Shown here: in pieces, positions 22,621 through 31,700 of the stretch | Layout of the letters: the number at the start of each line of letters is the position of its first letter | Numbering within the stretch: position 1 is the stretch's first letter | Program-made: the position numbers and the translations under genes | DNA from: Planctomycetota bacterium | Lineage (GTDB): Bacteria > Planctomycetota > Phycisphaerae > Phycisphaerales > Phycisphaeraceae | Direction: 5' to 3' | DNA: 34,605 nt | Assembly (NCBI GenBank): GCA_024279275.1 | Contig: JAJRRS010000104.1 | Location: 1 to 34,605 of the forward strand | The notes under the pieces: generated by a model | Told to the model about the DNA's origin: nothing | The model's database searches: none | What the model saw: only the letters and a program-made list of their open reading frames with translations

Positions 22621-24144
22621 ATGGGCACTGAAGCGATGATCTTGACCGGGCTGGCGATGGTTTTTGGTCTGTACATGGCCTGGAACATCGGCGCCAACGA
22701 CGTGGCCAACGCGATGGGCACCAGCGTCGGCTCGGGGGCGCTGACGCTCAAACGTGCGGTGATCCTGGCGGCGATCATGGAGTTCTGCGGGGCGTTCTTC
22801 CTGGGGCCACACGTCACGGATACGATCCGCAAGGGCATCATCAATCCCGACATATTCATCAATGCCCCGGACGGCGCGCGGATGTTTTGTTTTGCGATGC
22901 TGGCGGCGCTGCTGGCGGCCGGGTCGTGGCTGCAGATCGCGTCTTATTTTGGTTGGCCGGTGTCTACGACGCACTCGATCGTGGGATCGATCGTCGGTGT
23001 CGGTTGCGTGTACGGTGGGGTCGAGGCGGTGAACTGGTTCGGCATTGACGCCAATGATGTCAAACTCAGCTTCAACGCCCTGACCACGTTGCGGGGCAAG
23101 GGCGGGCTTTCGTCTATTGTCGCGAGTTGGGTGGTGTCGCCGTTGATGTCCGGGACGATTGCGTATTTCCTCTTTCGGTTTATCTTGAAGAAGATTTTCT
23201 ATCGGCCGGACCCGGTGGCGGCGGCGCGGTACTGGACGCCGCTCATCGTGTTTTTCGTGATGGTCACGATGATGCTGGTGCTGTCGTTCAAGGGGCTTAA
23301 ACCGTTCTGGCACGACCGATTCGGCCTCAAACCGATGGACTTCTGGCCCCTGACGATCGGGCTGAGTGTTTCGTTGTTCAGCGGGATCGCGGGGGCGTTG
23401 ATCTCGCGCCGCTTGGCAAGGAAGGTCAAGTCTGACGACCCGGCGTTGGCTCGGCTGCAGGCTGACCTCTACACCGCAAGAGCGATGAGCAAGGCGCTGA
23501 TGCACCTTCGGCGTGTACACAGCACCGCGGTGGGCGAGAGCCAGGAGCAGGCGAAGCGTGCGCTGCATGAGGCTGAGTCGCTCTACCAGCAGGTCCGTGA
23601 CCGGACACGCGGGAACACCGACAGCCACGTCTACCACAACGTCGAACGCATCTTCATCTACCTGCAGATTATCAGCGCGGGCTTCGTCGCGCTGGCGCAC
23701 GGGTCCAACGACGTGGCGAACGCGATCGCCCCGCTGGCGGCGGTGATCGAGACGGCCAAGCACATGAAGGTCGCCACCGAATCGCCCGTGCCGCTGTGGG
23801 TCTTGGGGATCGGCGGCGTGGGGATCGTGGTGGGGCTGGCGACGTGGGGCTGGCGTGTGATGTTGACGGTGGGCAAGCGTATCACCGAGCTAACACCGTC
23901 ACGCGGTTTCTGTGCCGAGTTCGCTGCGGCGGTGACGATCCTGATTGCGTCGGTCTGCAAGCTGCCGATCTCGACGACGCACACGCTGGTCGGTGCGGTG
24001 CTGGGCGTGGGCCTGGCACGGGGCATCGGTGCGTTGAACCTGAACACCGTGCGAGACATCATCCTCTCCTGGATCATCACCATCCCGGCCGGTGCGGGCC
24101 TGGCGATCGTGTTCTTCTATGCGTTACAGATGGCGTTTGGATAA
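22621..24144 (+). CDS. pit: PiT family inorganic phosphate transporter
   Basis: A 507-residue inner-membrane carrier that imports phosphate (or metal-phosphate) with a cation. The two inverted PiT halves show the paired signatures NIGANDVANAMGTSVGSGALT (GANDVANA at 24-31) and HGSNDVANAIAPLAAV (about 360-373), each followed by a PISTTH/VSTTH-type motif. A long hydrophilic loop (about 255-350), rich in charged residues and Gln, separates the halves, as in other PiT proteins. It follows the DUF47 gene after 63 nt. GGAG lies about 8 nt before the ATG. Confidence 0.96.
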   Translation: MGTEAMILTGLAMVFGLYMAWNIGANDVANAMGTSVGSGALTLKRAVILAAIMEFCGAFFLGPHVTDTIRKGIINPDIFINAPDGARMFCFAMLAALLAAGSWLQIASYFGWPVSTTHSIVGSIVGVGCVYGGVEAVNWFGIDANDVKLSFNALTTLRGKGGLSSIVASWVVSPLMSGTIAYFLFRFILKKIFYRPDPVAAARYWTPLIVFFVMVTMMLVLSFKGLKPFWHDRFGLKPMDFWPLTIGLSVSLFSGIAGALISRRLARKVKSDDPALARLQADLYTARAMSKALMHLRRVHSTAVGESQEQAKRALHEAESLYQQVRDRTRGNTDSHVYHNVERIFIYLQIISAGFVALAHGSNDVANAIAPLAAVIETAKHMKVATESPVPLWVLGIGGVGIVVGLATWGWRVMLTVGKRITELTPSRGFCAEFAAAVTILIASVCKLPISTTHTLVGAVLGVGLARGIGALNLNTVRDIILSWIITIPAGAGLAIVFFYALQMAFG

Positions 24145-24220
24145 ATGGAGGGTAGGGATCAGGGTTTAGGGATCGGGGATCGGCTGAACCCTGCACTCCA
24201 GACCCCAGACCTTATTCCGC
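24145..24220. repeat. GGGATCR / GGGTCT-like intergenic repeat
   Basis: GGGTAGGGATCAGGGTTTAG and a following GGGATCGGGGATCGG run are met 25 nt later by the inverse AACCCTGCACTCCAGACCCC. It resembles the heptamer repeat at 12695-12720. AGGGTT and AACCCT could form a short hairpin. Confidence 0.5.
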
Positions 24221-24226
24221 TAGACT
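24221..24226 (+). promoter_or_regulatory. -10 box of sixA, leaderless start
   Basis: TAGACT ends 6 nt before the ATG at 24233 and no Shine-Dalgarno sequence is present. No clear -35. Confidence 0.4.
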
Positions 24227-24232
24227 ACTGCC

Positions 24233-24808
24233 ATGCAACTCTATGTTTTCCGTCACGGGATCGCGGAGCCGGCGACCGTCGGCACCCTTGGCACCCCCGG
24301 CACCCCCGGCGCCCCCGGTGCCCCCGGCGCCCCCGGCGCGTTGGGTATCGACGTCATCCTCGACGCGGATCGGTCGTTGTCGGCTATTGGGGTCGAACGC
24401 ACGCTTGCTGCGGCGAACGGTCTGGCCCGGTTCGCGGATCGGCCTAACGTCATCCTCACCAGCCCCAAGGATCGCGCACGCCAGACCGCAGGGATATTGG
24501 GCGATCTATTTGACCTGACCCCTGAGATTGTTTCGGTACTCGCGGACGGTTCGGCGGTGGATGTGATTCATATGCTGCGACAGCGCGATGAAGACCGTGT
24601 CATGATTGTCGGGCACGAACCGATACTCAGCGAGGTCATCGAGTCGCTCTGCACACACAAGACGCTGCCGGGGTTTATTGAATTGAAGAAGGCGTCGTGT
24701 GCGTTGGTTGATGCGCCGCTGCATCCGGATGATGCGCCGGGGCCGGGGGTGTTGAAGTGGTTGTTGCCGCCGAGGGCGCTAAGGGGGTTGGGTGGAGGTG
24801 GGGTGTGA
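24233..24808 (+). CDS. sixA: SixA-type phosphohistidine phosphatase with a Gly-X-Pro insert
   Basis: A 191-residue histidine phosphatase (phosphoglycerate mutase-like fold). R7-H8-G9 is the catalytic RHG; TSPKDRARQTA (76-86) holds the second Arg, and VGHEP has the second catalytic His128. SixA removes phosphate from His of phosphorelay HPt domains or PTS proteins; no HPt gene is nearby, so the target is unknown. Residues 17-37 are seven Gly-X-X triplets, mostly GTP and GAP, encoded by 9-bp tandem repeats and inserted right after the RHG loop, where SixA proteins normally have only a short loop. The C-terminal tail is Gly/Pro-rich. It looks leaderless. Confidence 0.88.
   Translation: MQLYVFRHGIAEPATVGTLGTPGTPGAPGAPGAPGALGIDVILDADRSLSAIGVERTLAAANGLARFADRPNVILTSPKDRARQTAGILGDLFDLTPEIVSVLADGSAVDVIHMLRQRDEDRVMIVGHEPILSEVIESLCTHKTLPGFIELKKASCALVDAPLHPDDAPGPGVLKWLLPPRALRGLGGGGV
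24281..24343 (+). repeat. Seven 9-bp units encoding a collagen-like insert in sixA
   Basis: Seven 9-bp units, mostly GGCRCCCCC, read as Gly-Thr/Ala-Pro. On the minus strand the unit is the CCGGGGGNN type found in three other genes. The stretch is in frame and preserves the phosphatase reading frame. Confidence 0.9.
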
Positions 24809-24826
24809 AATGGCAATTGAACAACA

Positions 24827-24882
24827 GAGCCGCGTCGCCCTCGACCCCCGGGGTGCGGACCGCCGTGGGGGCACGGCGGCTC
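24827..24882 (-). repeat. GAGCC palindromic element, copy 3 (inverted)
   Basis: Reverse complement of the core of copies 1 and 2: GAGCCGCGTCGCCC at the left, then a CCCCCGGGG centre, then the hairpin CCGCCGTG-GGGG-CACGGCGG and GGCTC. It lies between sixA and the convergent TPR gene. Confidence 0.8.
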
Positions 24883-24971
24883 GGATTAGAGCAGTTCGCG
24901 CTTTTTATGGCATCGTGGCATAATGGCACGGCGGCTTGGATTTATGCGCGGGGTTTCACTGTGATATTCTT

Positions 24972-25619
24972 TTAGGTTTGTTCGGTCTGCTTGGCGTATT
25001 CGGCGATCTCCTCGCGGGTGACTGCCAACCAATCGAGCATGTTTTGTTCGTAGATGTCTTGGTGCTGGTCGTTGGAGAAGTCGAGTCGTAGTTCGTTGAT
25101 GACCTTGGTGCCTTGGCCGATCCATTCGCGCCAGGTGTCTTGGCCGAAGTGGTCGAAGATGAATTGGCCGATGGGGCCGCGCATGGGCGGGTCGGGGAGG
25201 CGGTTCTGGGGTTGGCCGGTGCGTCGATCCAGGACGGTATCGCCTGAGGCTTCGACTTCTTTCTTGCGTTCGGCGGCGTCCTGGACTTTTGGGATGGGCA
25301 GGCCGATTTTTTCCAGGAGTGAGCCGATGGCTTTTTGGGGCATGACGTCACCGCGTTCGGCGGCGACGGTGTAGCCTTTAGTCAGCAGCGGGCCAGCCTC
25401 ATCTTGTTTGCCTAGCTGGATCAGGATCTGGCCACGCAACTGGTAGGCTCGGCTCATCCCGGGGTTCAGCTCGATGGCCTTAGCGAAGGCGTCCTGGGCG
25501 TCTTCCGGGCGGTCGGCGTCCTTGTAGGCGTTGGCGAGGCTGAAGTAGGCCATGTCGTCCGGCGCTTCGCGGGCCATCTGCTCCCACTGGGCGATACGTT
25601 CTTCTGTGGTAGTGCTCAT
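24972..25619 (-). CDS. TPR protein fused to a YggX-like iron-trafficking domain
   Basis: A 215-residue cytoplasmic protein. Residues about 8-90 form two to three tetratricopeptide repeats (DDMAYFSLANAYKDADR, AFAKAIELNPGMSRAYQL). Residues about 137-200 match the small Fe(2+)-trafficking protein YggX: GPIGQFIFDHFGQDTWREW (the IS/AW..W region, W163 and W166), then TKVINELRLDF (INE, 174-176) and the closing MLDWLAV. The conserved N-terminal Cys of E. coli YggX is missing here. YggX protects Fe-S clusters from oxidative damage; the TPR part may dock it to a partner. I prefer the ATG at 25619 to the longer TTG frame. TATCCT at 25627-25632 would give a nearly leaderless mRNA. Confidence 0.78.
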   Translation of the reverse strand: MSTTTEERIAQWEQMAREAPDDMAYFSLANAYKDADRPEDAQDAFAKAIELNPGMSRAYQLRGQILIQLGKQDEAGPLLTKGYTVAAERGDVMPQKAIGSLLEKIGLPIPKVQDAAERKKEVEASGDTVLDRRTGQPQNRLPDPPMRGPIGQFIFDHFGQDTWREWIGQGTKVINELRLDFSNDQHQDIYEQNMLDWLAVTREEIAEYAKQTEQT

Positions 25620-25689
25620 GATGGATAGGATAGACAAGTTATCCGTCAGGCCAAGTCGGGGGTGAAAAGACCACCAGGAAGAAAGATAT

Positions 25690-25780
25690 TATCCGCAGAT
25701 TTCGCAGATGACGCAGATTAAGAAAGAGATCGGATTTCTGGCCCTGGTTTAATCTGCGTCATCTGCGAAATCTGCGGATA
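25690..25780. repeat. Perfect 32-bp inverted repeat of CGCAGATNN units
   Basis: The segment 25690-25721 is the exact reverse complement of 25749-25780, with a 27-nt loop. Each arm holds three CGCAGAT heptamers spaced every 9 nt. The transcript could form a very stable hairpin. It lies between the divergent TPR-YggX and addB genes. Confidence 0.95.
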
Positions 25781-25861
25781 CCTCCGGCTTGGCGGTTATT
25801 GCTCAATGCCACTAGGCTAAGACTGTTCTGATTTCGTCTTCTCCTGTTGCTAGATAGTCAC

Positions 25862-28723
25862 ATGCCGATCACACGACACTTTCTGGGATGGGATGGACCC
25901 GCACTGCAACGGGCGGGGGTGTATCTGCATGAACAGCTAGGCCAAGGCGAAGGCGGGTGGGATTTGGCGCACGTCGTCGCGGTAGTCCCTGCACGACGGG
26001 CGGGTCGGCGGCTGATTGAGATACTGGTGACTCAGGCGCAGGATCAGGGTCATGCATTAAGTCCGCCTCGGGTGGTGACGGCTGGGGGTTTGCCTGAGCT
26101 TTTGTATCAGCCGGGAAAGGTTGTGGCGGGCGATCTGGATGCGCAGTTGGCTTGGGTCGCGGGGTTGCGTGGGATGGCTGCGGAATTACTTGCAGACCTG
26201 TTGCCGCACCCGCCGGGGGAGGATGATTTGCCGGGGTGGTGGGCGTTGGCCAAGCAGTTGCGGTCGCTTGATGACGATCTGGCGGGGCACATGATGAGGT
26301 TTAAGGACGTGCCTGGGCTGTGTGCGGAGCGCGGTTTTGATCTGCGCGGGGAGCAGCGGTGGGACGTGCTGGAGCGGGTCGGGGAGGCGTACCGGGGGGT
26401 GCTGGCTTTGCAGAACCTGGCCGACCGCAACTCGGCTAGGCGGGACGCGATACGGCAGGAGCGCTGCGAGCTATTAGATGACGACACGCGGATCGTGCTG
26501 ATCGCCACGCCGGATATGAATGATGTGGTGGCTGCGATGCTTGGGCAGGTGGCGGATCGTGTGACGGCGTTGGTGATGGCACCGGACGCGCATCGCGAGG
26601 GGTTTGACGGATTGGGTCTCTTGAAGTGTGCGTACTGGGAAGATCAGTCGGTCGAGATACAGCCTGAGCAGATTTGTTTTGTTGAGCGGGTATCTAACCA
26701 GCCGGGTGAATTGTTGACACAGGTGATGGCTGCCCGGGATCGGGCGCGGGCTGAGGGTGAGACGCTTAGTGCGGATCGGGTGACGGTTGGGCTGGGTGAT
26801 GAGAAGTTTGCTGAGGCGGTGATGCGGACGCTCGATCTGGCGGGCATCCCGAGTCGACACGCGGCGGGGACTTCTGCGGATCGGTCGCGGCCGGCGGTGT
26901 TGCTGCGTGCGTTGGGTGGATTCATGGAGCAGCAACGCCACGATGCGCTGGCCCGGTTGCTGCGACATGCGGATATCGAGGCTTATCTGCAGAGCGAACA
27001 GCCTGGGGGAGAAGACGCTCGGCCTGTGATTGAAGACTGGCTGACGCTGTTGGATAAATATGCGACACGCCATCTGCAGGGCAAGCTCACCGGTGCCTGG
27101 CTTGGGCGATCGGATCGGCAGGCGAAGCTCAAGGCGTTGCGCGATCGGGTGATCGGGTTGCTGCCGGTGCCGCCTTACGAGAAGCGGGCGTTGCCGGGGT
27201 GGAGTGTGCCGATTGCGGAGGTGTTGCAGCGTGTGTATGCCGAGACTTTTTTGAGTGAACACGACCCGGACGATCGACGGCTGGCGCAGTCATTGGAACT
27301 GATCGCGGGGTTGCTGCGCGAGCAGGCGGAGCTTGATGAGAAGGTTGAATCGTGCCCGAAGATGACTGCGGCGCAGGCGATTTCGCTGACGCTGGATCGT
27401 TTGTCGGATGCGGCGCTGGCGGATGAGGGTGGGGGACCGGCGGTAGAATTGCTGGGTTATCTGGAGCTGGCGTTGGATGATGCGCCGGTGCTGATGGTGA
27501 CGGGGATGAACGAGGGGTTGATCCCGACATCAAGGAATGCGGATGCGTTTTTGCCGGACATGGCGAGGTCGGCGTTGACGATGCACGATAACGCCCATCG
27601 TTATGCGCGTGACCTGATGTTGCTGAATGCGATTACTCATTCGAGGGCAACCGTCCGCCTGATCGCAGCGAGGCGTAGCGATGAGGGCGATCCGCTGACA
27701 CCCAGCCGGCTGTTGTTGGCTTGCGATGATGAAACGCTGGTGAATCGTGTGCGGTCGTTCTTTGATGAGGGGCAGGGTGATGCGCCCGCCCCACCACTGC
27801 CGTTGGCGTATGGGGATGCGGACAGGTTTTTGATCCCTCGGCCGGTCCTCAGGCCCGAGCCGATCAAGGAGTTGCATGTCACCGGATTCCGGCAGTATCT
27901 GGCGTGTCGGTATCGGTTTTATCTGCGGTATGTGCTGCGGCTGAATTCGCTGGACGATCGGGCGGTGGAGATGGATCCGATGTCGTTTGGGACGCTGGCG
28001 CATAGTGTTTTGCAGTCGTTTGGGCTTAGTGATGCTCGGCACGAAGCGGACCCGCGCTATATCGCCGAGTTCCTGGGGGATCGGCTTAATGAGCTGGTTG
28101 ACAGGCGCTTCGGCAGAGAGCCGAGGTCGGCGGTGCGTATCCAGGTCGAGCAGTTGCGTCAGCGATTTGACACGTTCGCCCTGACCCAGTCCAAGCTGAT
28201 TGAAGCCGGTTGGCGGATCGAACACATCGAAAAGGAACTGCGGGCCGAGGTGTTGGTTGATGGTGAGCCGTTTGGGATCGTCGGGAAGATCGATCGGATC
28301 GACCGTCACGACACGCTGGGCTGGCGTGTGTATGACTACAAGACCGGTGACACGGCGAAGCCGCCTGAGAAGACGCATCGGGTTGGGCCTAAGGATGACA
28401 AGACGTGGGTTGATTTGCAGTTGCCGTTGTATCGGGATCTGTGTGCGACGCTTGGGGTGGTTGGGGCGATCGAGTTGGGTTATCTGAATCTGCCGAAGTC
28501 TGCGGAGGGCGCGGGGCCTGCGTTTGCGGGTTGGGGCGTGGATGATCTGGCTGAGGCGGTGATTGCGAGGGACGGTGTGATCGTGGCGTTGCGTGAGCAG
28601 AAGTTCTGGCCGCCGCGTGATGTGCCGGCGTATGCGGATGGGTTGGGAAGAGTCTGCGCGGACACGGTGATGCAGAGGCAATCGGTGATCGCTGCGAGCG
28701 AAGATGGGGGAGCGTTGCGATGA
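25862..28723 (+). CDS. addB: AddB-like helicase/nuclease subunit
   Basis: A 953-residue partner of AddA that processes DNA ends before RecA loading. The N-terminal part (VVAVVPARRAGRRLIEIL) is a UvrD-type fold without a Walker A lysine, as in inactive AddB/RexB domains. The C-terminal PD-(D/E)xK nuclease shows YLACRYRFYLRYVLRL (about 678-693), GTLAHSVLQSF (about 708, catalytic His), GKIDRID (about 808) and YDYKTGD (about 824). The four-Cys iron-sulfur staple known from B. subtilis AddB appears absent: I see one Cys in YLAC and a single Cys near the C-terminus. The stop overlaps the addA start (ATGA). The ATG at 25862 has no good ribosome binding site. Confidence 0.88.
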   Translation: MPITRHFLGWDGPALQRAGVYLHEQLGQGEGGWDLAHVVAVVPARRAGRRLIEILVTQAQDQGHALSPPRVVTAGGLPELLYQPGKVVAGDLDAQLAWVAGLRGMAAELLADLLPHPPGEDDLPGWWALAKQLRSLDDDLAGHMMRFKDVPGLCAERGFDLRGEQRWDVLERVGEAYRGVLALQNLADRNSARRDAIRQERCELLDDDTRIVLIATPDMNDVVAAMLGQVADRVTALVMAPDAHREGFDGLGLLKCAYWEDQSVEIQPEQICFVERVSNQPGELLTQVMAARDRARAEGETLSADRVTVGLGDEKFAEAVMRTLDLAGIPSRHAAGTSADRSRPAVLLRALGGFMEQQRHDALARLLRHADIEAYLQSEQPGGEDARPVIEDWLTLLDKYATRHLQGKLTGAWLGRSDRQAKLKALRDRVIGLLPVPPYEKRALPGWSVPIAEVLQRVYAETFLSEHDPDDRRLAQSLELIAGLLREQAELDEKVESCPKMTAAQAISLTLDRLSDAALADEGGGPAVELLGYLELALDDAPVLMVTGMNEGLIPTSRNADAFLPDMARSALTMHDNAHRYARDLMLLNAITHSRATVRLIAARRSDEGDPLTPSRLLLACDDETLVNRVRSFFDEGQGDAPAPPLPLAYGDADRFLIPRPVLRPEPIKELHVTGFRQYLACRYRFYLRYVLRLNSLDDRAVEMDPMSFGTLAHSVLQSFGLSDARHEADPRYIAEFLGDRLNELVDRRFGREPRSAVRIQVEQLRQRFDTFALTQSKLIEAGWRIEHIEKELRAEVLVDGEPFGIVGKIDRIDRHDTLGWRVYDYKTGDTAKPPEKTHRVGPKDDKTWVDLQLPLYRDLCATLGVVGAIELGYLNLPKSAEGAGPAFAGWGVDDLAEAVIARDGVIVALREQKFWPPRDVPAYADGLGRVCADTVMQRQSVIAASEDGGALR

Positions 28724-31700
28724 ATCTACAGGACCACGATTTCGATCAACATGAGGCGATGGGTGGTGGTGGCGGAGCGCTGCCGCACCAGACGATCCGT
28801 GCGTCGGCGGGTTCGGGCAAGACGTACAAGCTCAGCACGCGGTATTTATCGTTGATACGACGGGGTGCCAAGCCAAGCGAGGTGCTGGCGACGACGTTTA
28901 CGCGCAAGGCTGCTGGGGAGGTGCTTGGCCGGGTGATTACGCTGCTGGCAGGGGCGGTTATTGACAAGGATCAGCGGGACGCATTATCTGATTCGCTGGA
29001 AGGTCCACGGCTATCACAAGGCGAATGCCGGGCGATGTTGCGGGCGTTGACGCATTCGCTGCATCGGCTATCGATCTCGACGATTGACGGGTTTTTTAAT
29101 CGGATGGCGCAGAGTTTTCGGTATGAATTGGACCTGCCTGCGGAGCCGAAGCTGATTGATGCGATGCATCCGGTGGCGGTTCGTCTTCGCCGGGACGCGA
29201 TTGAGGCGATGCTTGGGGACGATGATCTGCCGACGCTGGTGACGCTGCTTCGGCAACTGCATCACGACGCGGCGGCGCGTTCGGTGACGGAGGCGATCGA
29301 CTCGGCGGTGACGGGTTTGTACGAGGTGTACCGCGAGGCGTTGGATCGGGGCGTGTGGTCGAGGCTTGAGCCGTTGGGCTTGATGGATGAGGACGGGCTG
29401 CGTGAGGCGATGGATGCGCTTGATGCGGCGGCGGCGAACCTGCCGGAGAACAAGCCTTGGCGTAAGGCTTACGAGGAGAGCCGCGGCGCGGCGGCCATGC
29501 GCGATTGGAAGCGGTTTGTCAGCAAGGGGATTCCCAAGAAGATCGTTGAGGGGGGTGAGACTTTTCAGCGACTGCCGATCACGGAAGACTGGCTGGTGGT
29601 GTTTGAGCCGTTGGTCGGTTACGCGGCGGGGGTGTTGATTCAACGGGTCGCCAAGCAGACGCTGGCGACGTATGACCTGTTAAAGAGGTTTGATGAGCAT
29701 TACGCGCCGCTTCGGCGGAGGCAGGGTGTGCTGTTATTTAGCGATATTACTCACAAGCTGGCACATGAGATGCCAAAATCTGACGAGCTGATGCAGGATG
29801 TGTACTTTCGGCTTGATGGGCAGGTGACGCATTTATTGTTGGATGAGTTTCAGGACACGAGTTTGTCGCAGTGGGAGGTGCTTCGGCCGTTCGCGGAGGA
29901 GATCGCGGCGACTTCCGATGGGTCGCGGAGCTTGTTTTGTGTGGGGGATACCAAGCAGGCGATCTACGGCTGGCGAGGCGGGGTTGCGGAATTATTCGAT
30001 GAGTTTGAGGACACGCTTGGGCTGGAGGATGAGTGTCGGCTGACCATGTCGCGGAGCTACCGCTCGAGCGCGGTGGTGCTGGAGGCGGTGAATCGGGTGT
30101 TTATTGATATCGCTGCTAACGCGGTGCTTGCTGATGAAAGCGGCGCGGCTAAGCGGTGGCAGAAGGGGTTTGAGGCACACGAAGCGGTGCGCGACTTGCC
30201 GGGGCATGTCACACTGGAAACTTCCACGGCGGGGTACAACCCGGCGGACACGGATGGGGGTGTTGATGATGATGCCACCGATGCGGTATCTGAGGCGGCG
30301 GGCGCGCATGAGGTTTATGTGGCGCGGCGGGTGAAGACGTTGTATGAGCGTGATGGCGGGGCGGGGTCGATCGGGGTGTTGGTCAGTCGGAACAAGACCG
30401 CTTCAAGGTTGATCTATGAGTTGGGGAAGCTGGGGTTGCCGGTCAGTGGTGAGGGGGGAAGCCGGTTGGCGGATTCGCCGGCGGTGATGGCGGTGTTGTC
30501 GGCGTTGGTGATGGCGGATCATCCGGGTGATACGGCGTCGGCGTTTCATGTTTTTAACTCGCCGTTGGGTGACGTCATCGGGATGACCTCGGCCGATCCG
30601 GCGAGCGTGCGGCGGGCGTCTGTGAAGATACGACGATCGCTGTTGGCGAAGGGTTACGCGCAGACGATTGCTGACTGGACGCGTGGTGTTGCGGGGTCGT
30701 GTGATGCTCGGTCGATGAAGCGGTTGACGCAGTTGATTGAGTTGGCGGATAAGTCTGAGCCGAACGATCCGTTGAGGCCGTCGTGGTTTGTTGATTTGGC
30801 TGAGTCGGCGAGCGTGGCGGAGCCGAGCCAGTCACCGATCCGGGTGATGACGATCCACGGTGCTAAGGGGCTTGAGTTCGATACGGTGGTGCTGGCGGAG
30901 TTGGATCGGAAGCTGACGGATCGTTCGGTGATGTTGATCGAGCGCGACGATCCGACCGGGCCGATCACCGGGGTGTATCGAAACCCTGACAAGGGGGTGC
31001 GAAGCCTGGATGAGAAGCTGGAACGGGCGGCGGAGTCTCAGCGTGAGAGCCGGGTCATTGAGGATCTTTGCTCGCTGTATGTCGCGATGACTCGTGCGCG
31101 GCAGGCGCTATACATGATTATCACGCCTTTGGAACTGACGAAGACGGGCAAGCCCAGGAGCAAGGGCTTGTGTTTCGCTTCGATCCTGCGTGAGGCGCTT
31201 TGTGAGATCGAGGAGACGCTGGATGGGGAAGAGGTGTTGTATGAGTTTGGCGAAGCGGGTTGGGTGTGTACCGCTAAGGCGATGAAGACTAGTGAGCCAC
31301 GGCAGGCTCCGGCGGGCAAAATCCGGGGGCGGGGGTTGGATAAGCCAACGGACGGTGCGTGGCGGTCCTGGCCGACGGTGACGCCGTCGTCGCAGGCGGG
31401 TCTGGGTGATGCGGTGAAGGGTGAAGCGGCGAAGCGCAGCGCGTCGGGTTTGATCGACCTGACGCCGCAAGACCTCTCGGCGATGCGGTACGGGACGATG
31501 ATCCACGAGTGGATGCGGCTGGTTGGTTTTATTGATGAAGATGAGATGCCCGGTGATGAGGCGTTGCAGCAGGTTGCGCAGCGGGTCATGCCGGGGGCGG
31601 ATGCGGATTGGGTAACAGCGAGGGTTCAGCGGTTCCGGGAGACGTTGGCGGGGCCGGTGGCACAGGCGGCGCTTGTGCGGGACGGCGCTAATGAGTTGTG

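Noticed and set aside
22573..23763. 396-codon minus-strand open frame
   Set aside because: Antisense to the PiT transporter, Arg/His/Gln-rich as is typical of shadows in GC-rich genes.
27530..28681. 383-codon minus-strand open frame
   Set aside because: Antisense to addB with shadow-like composition and no start signal.
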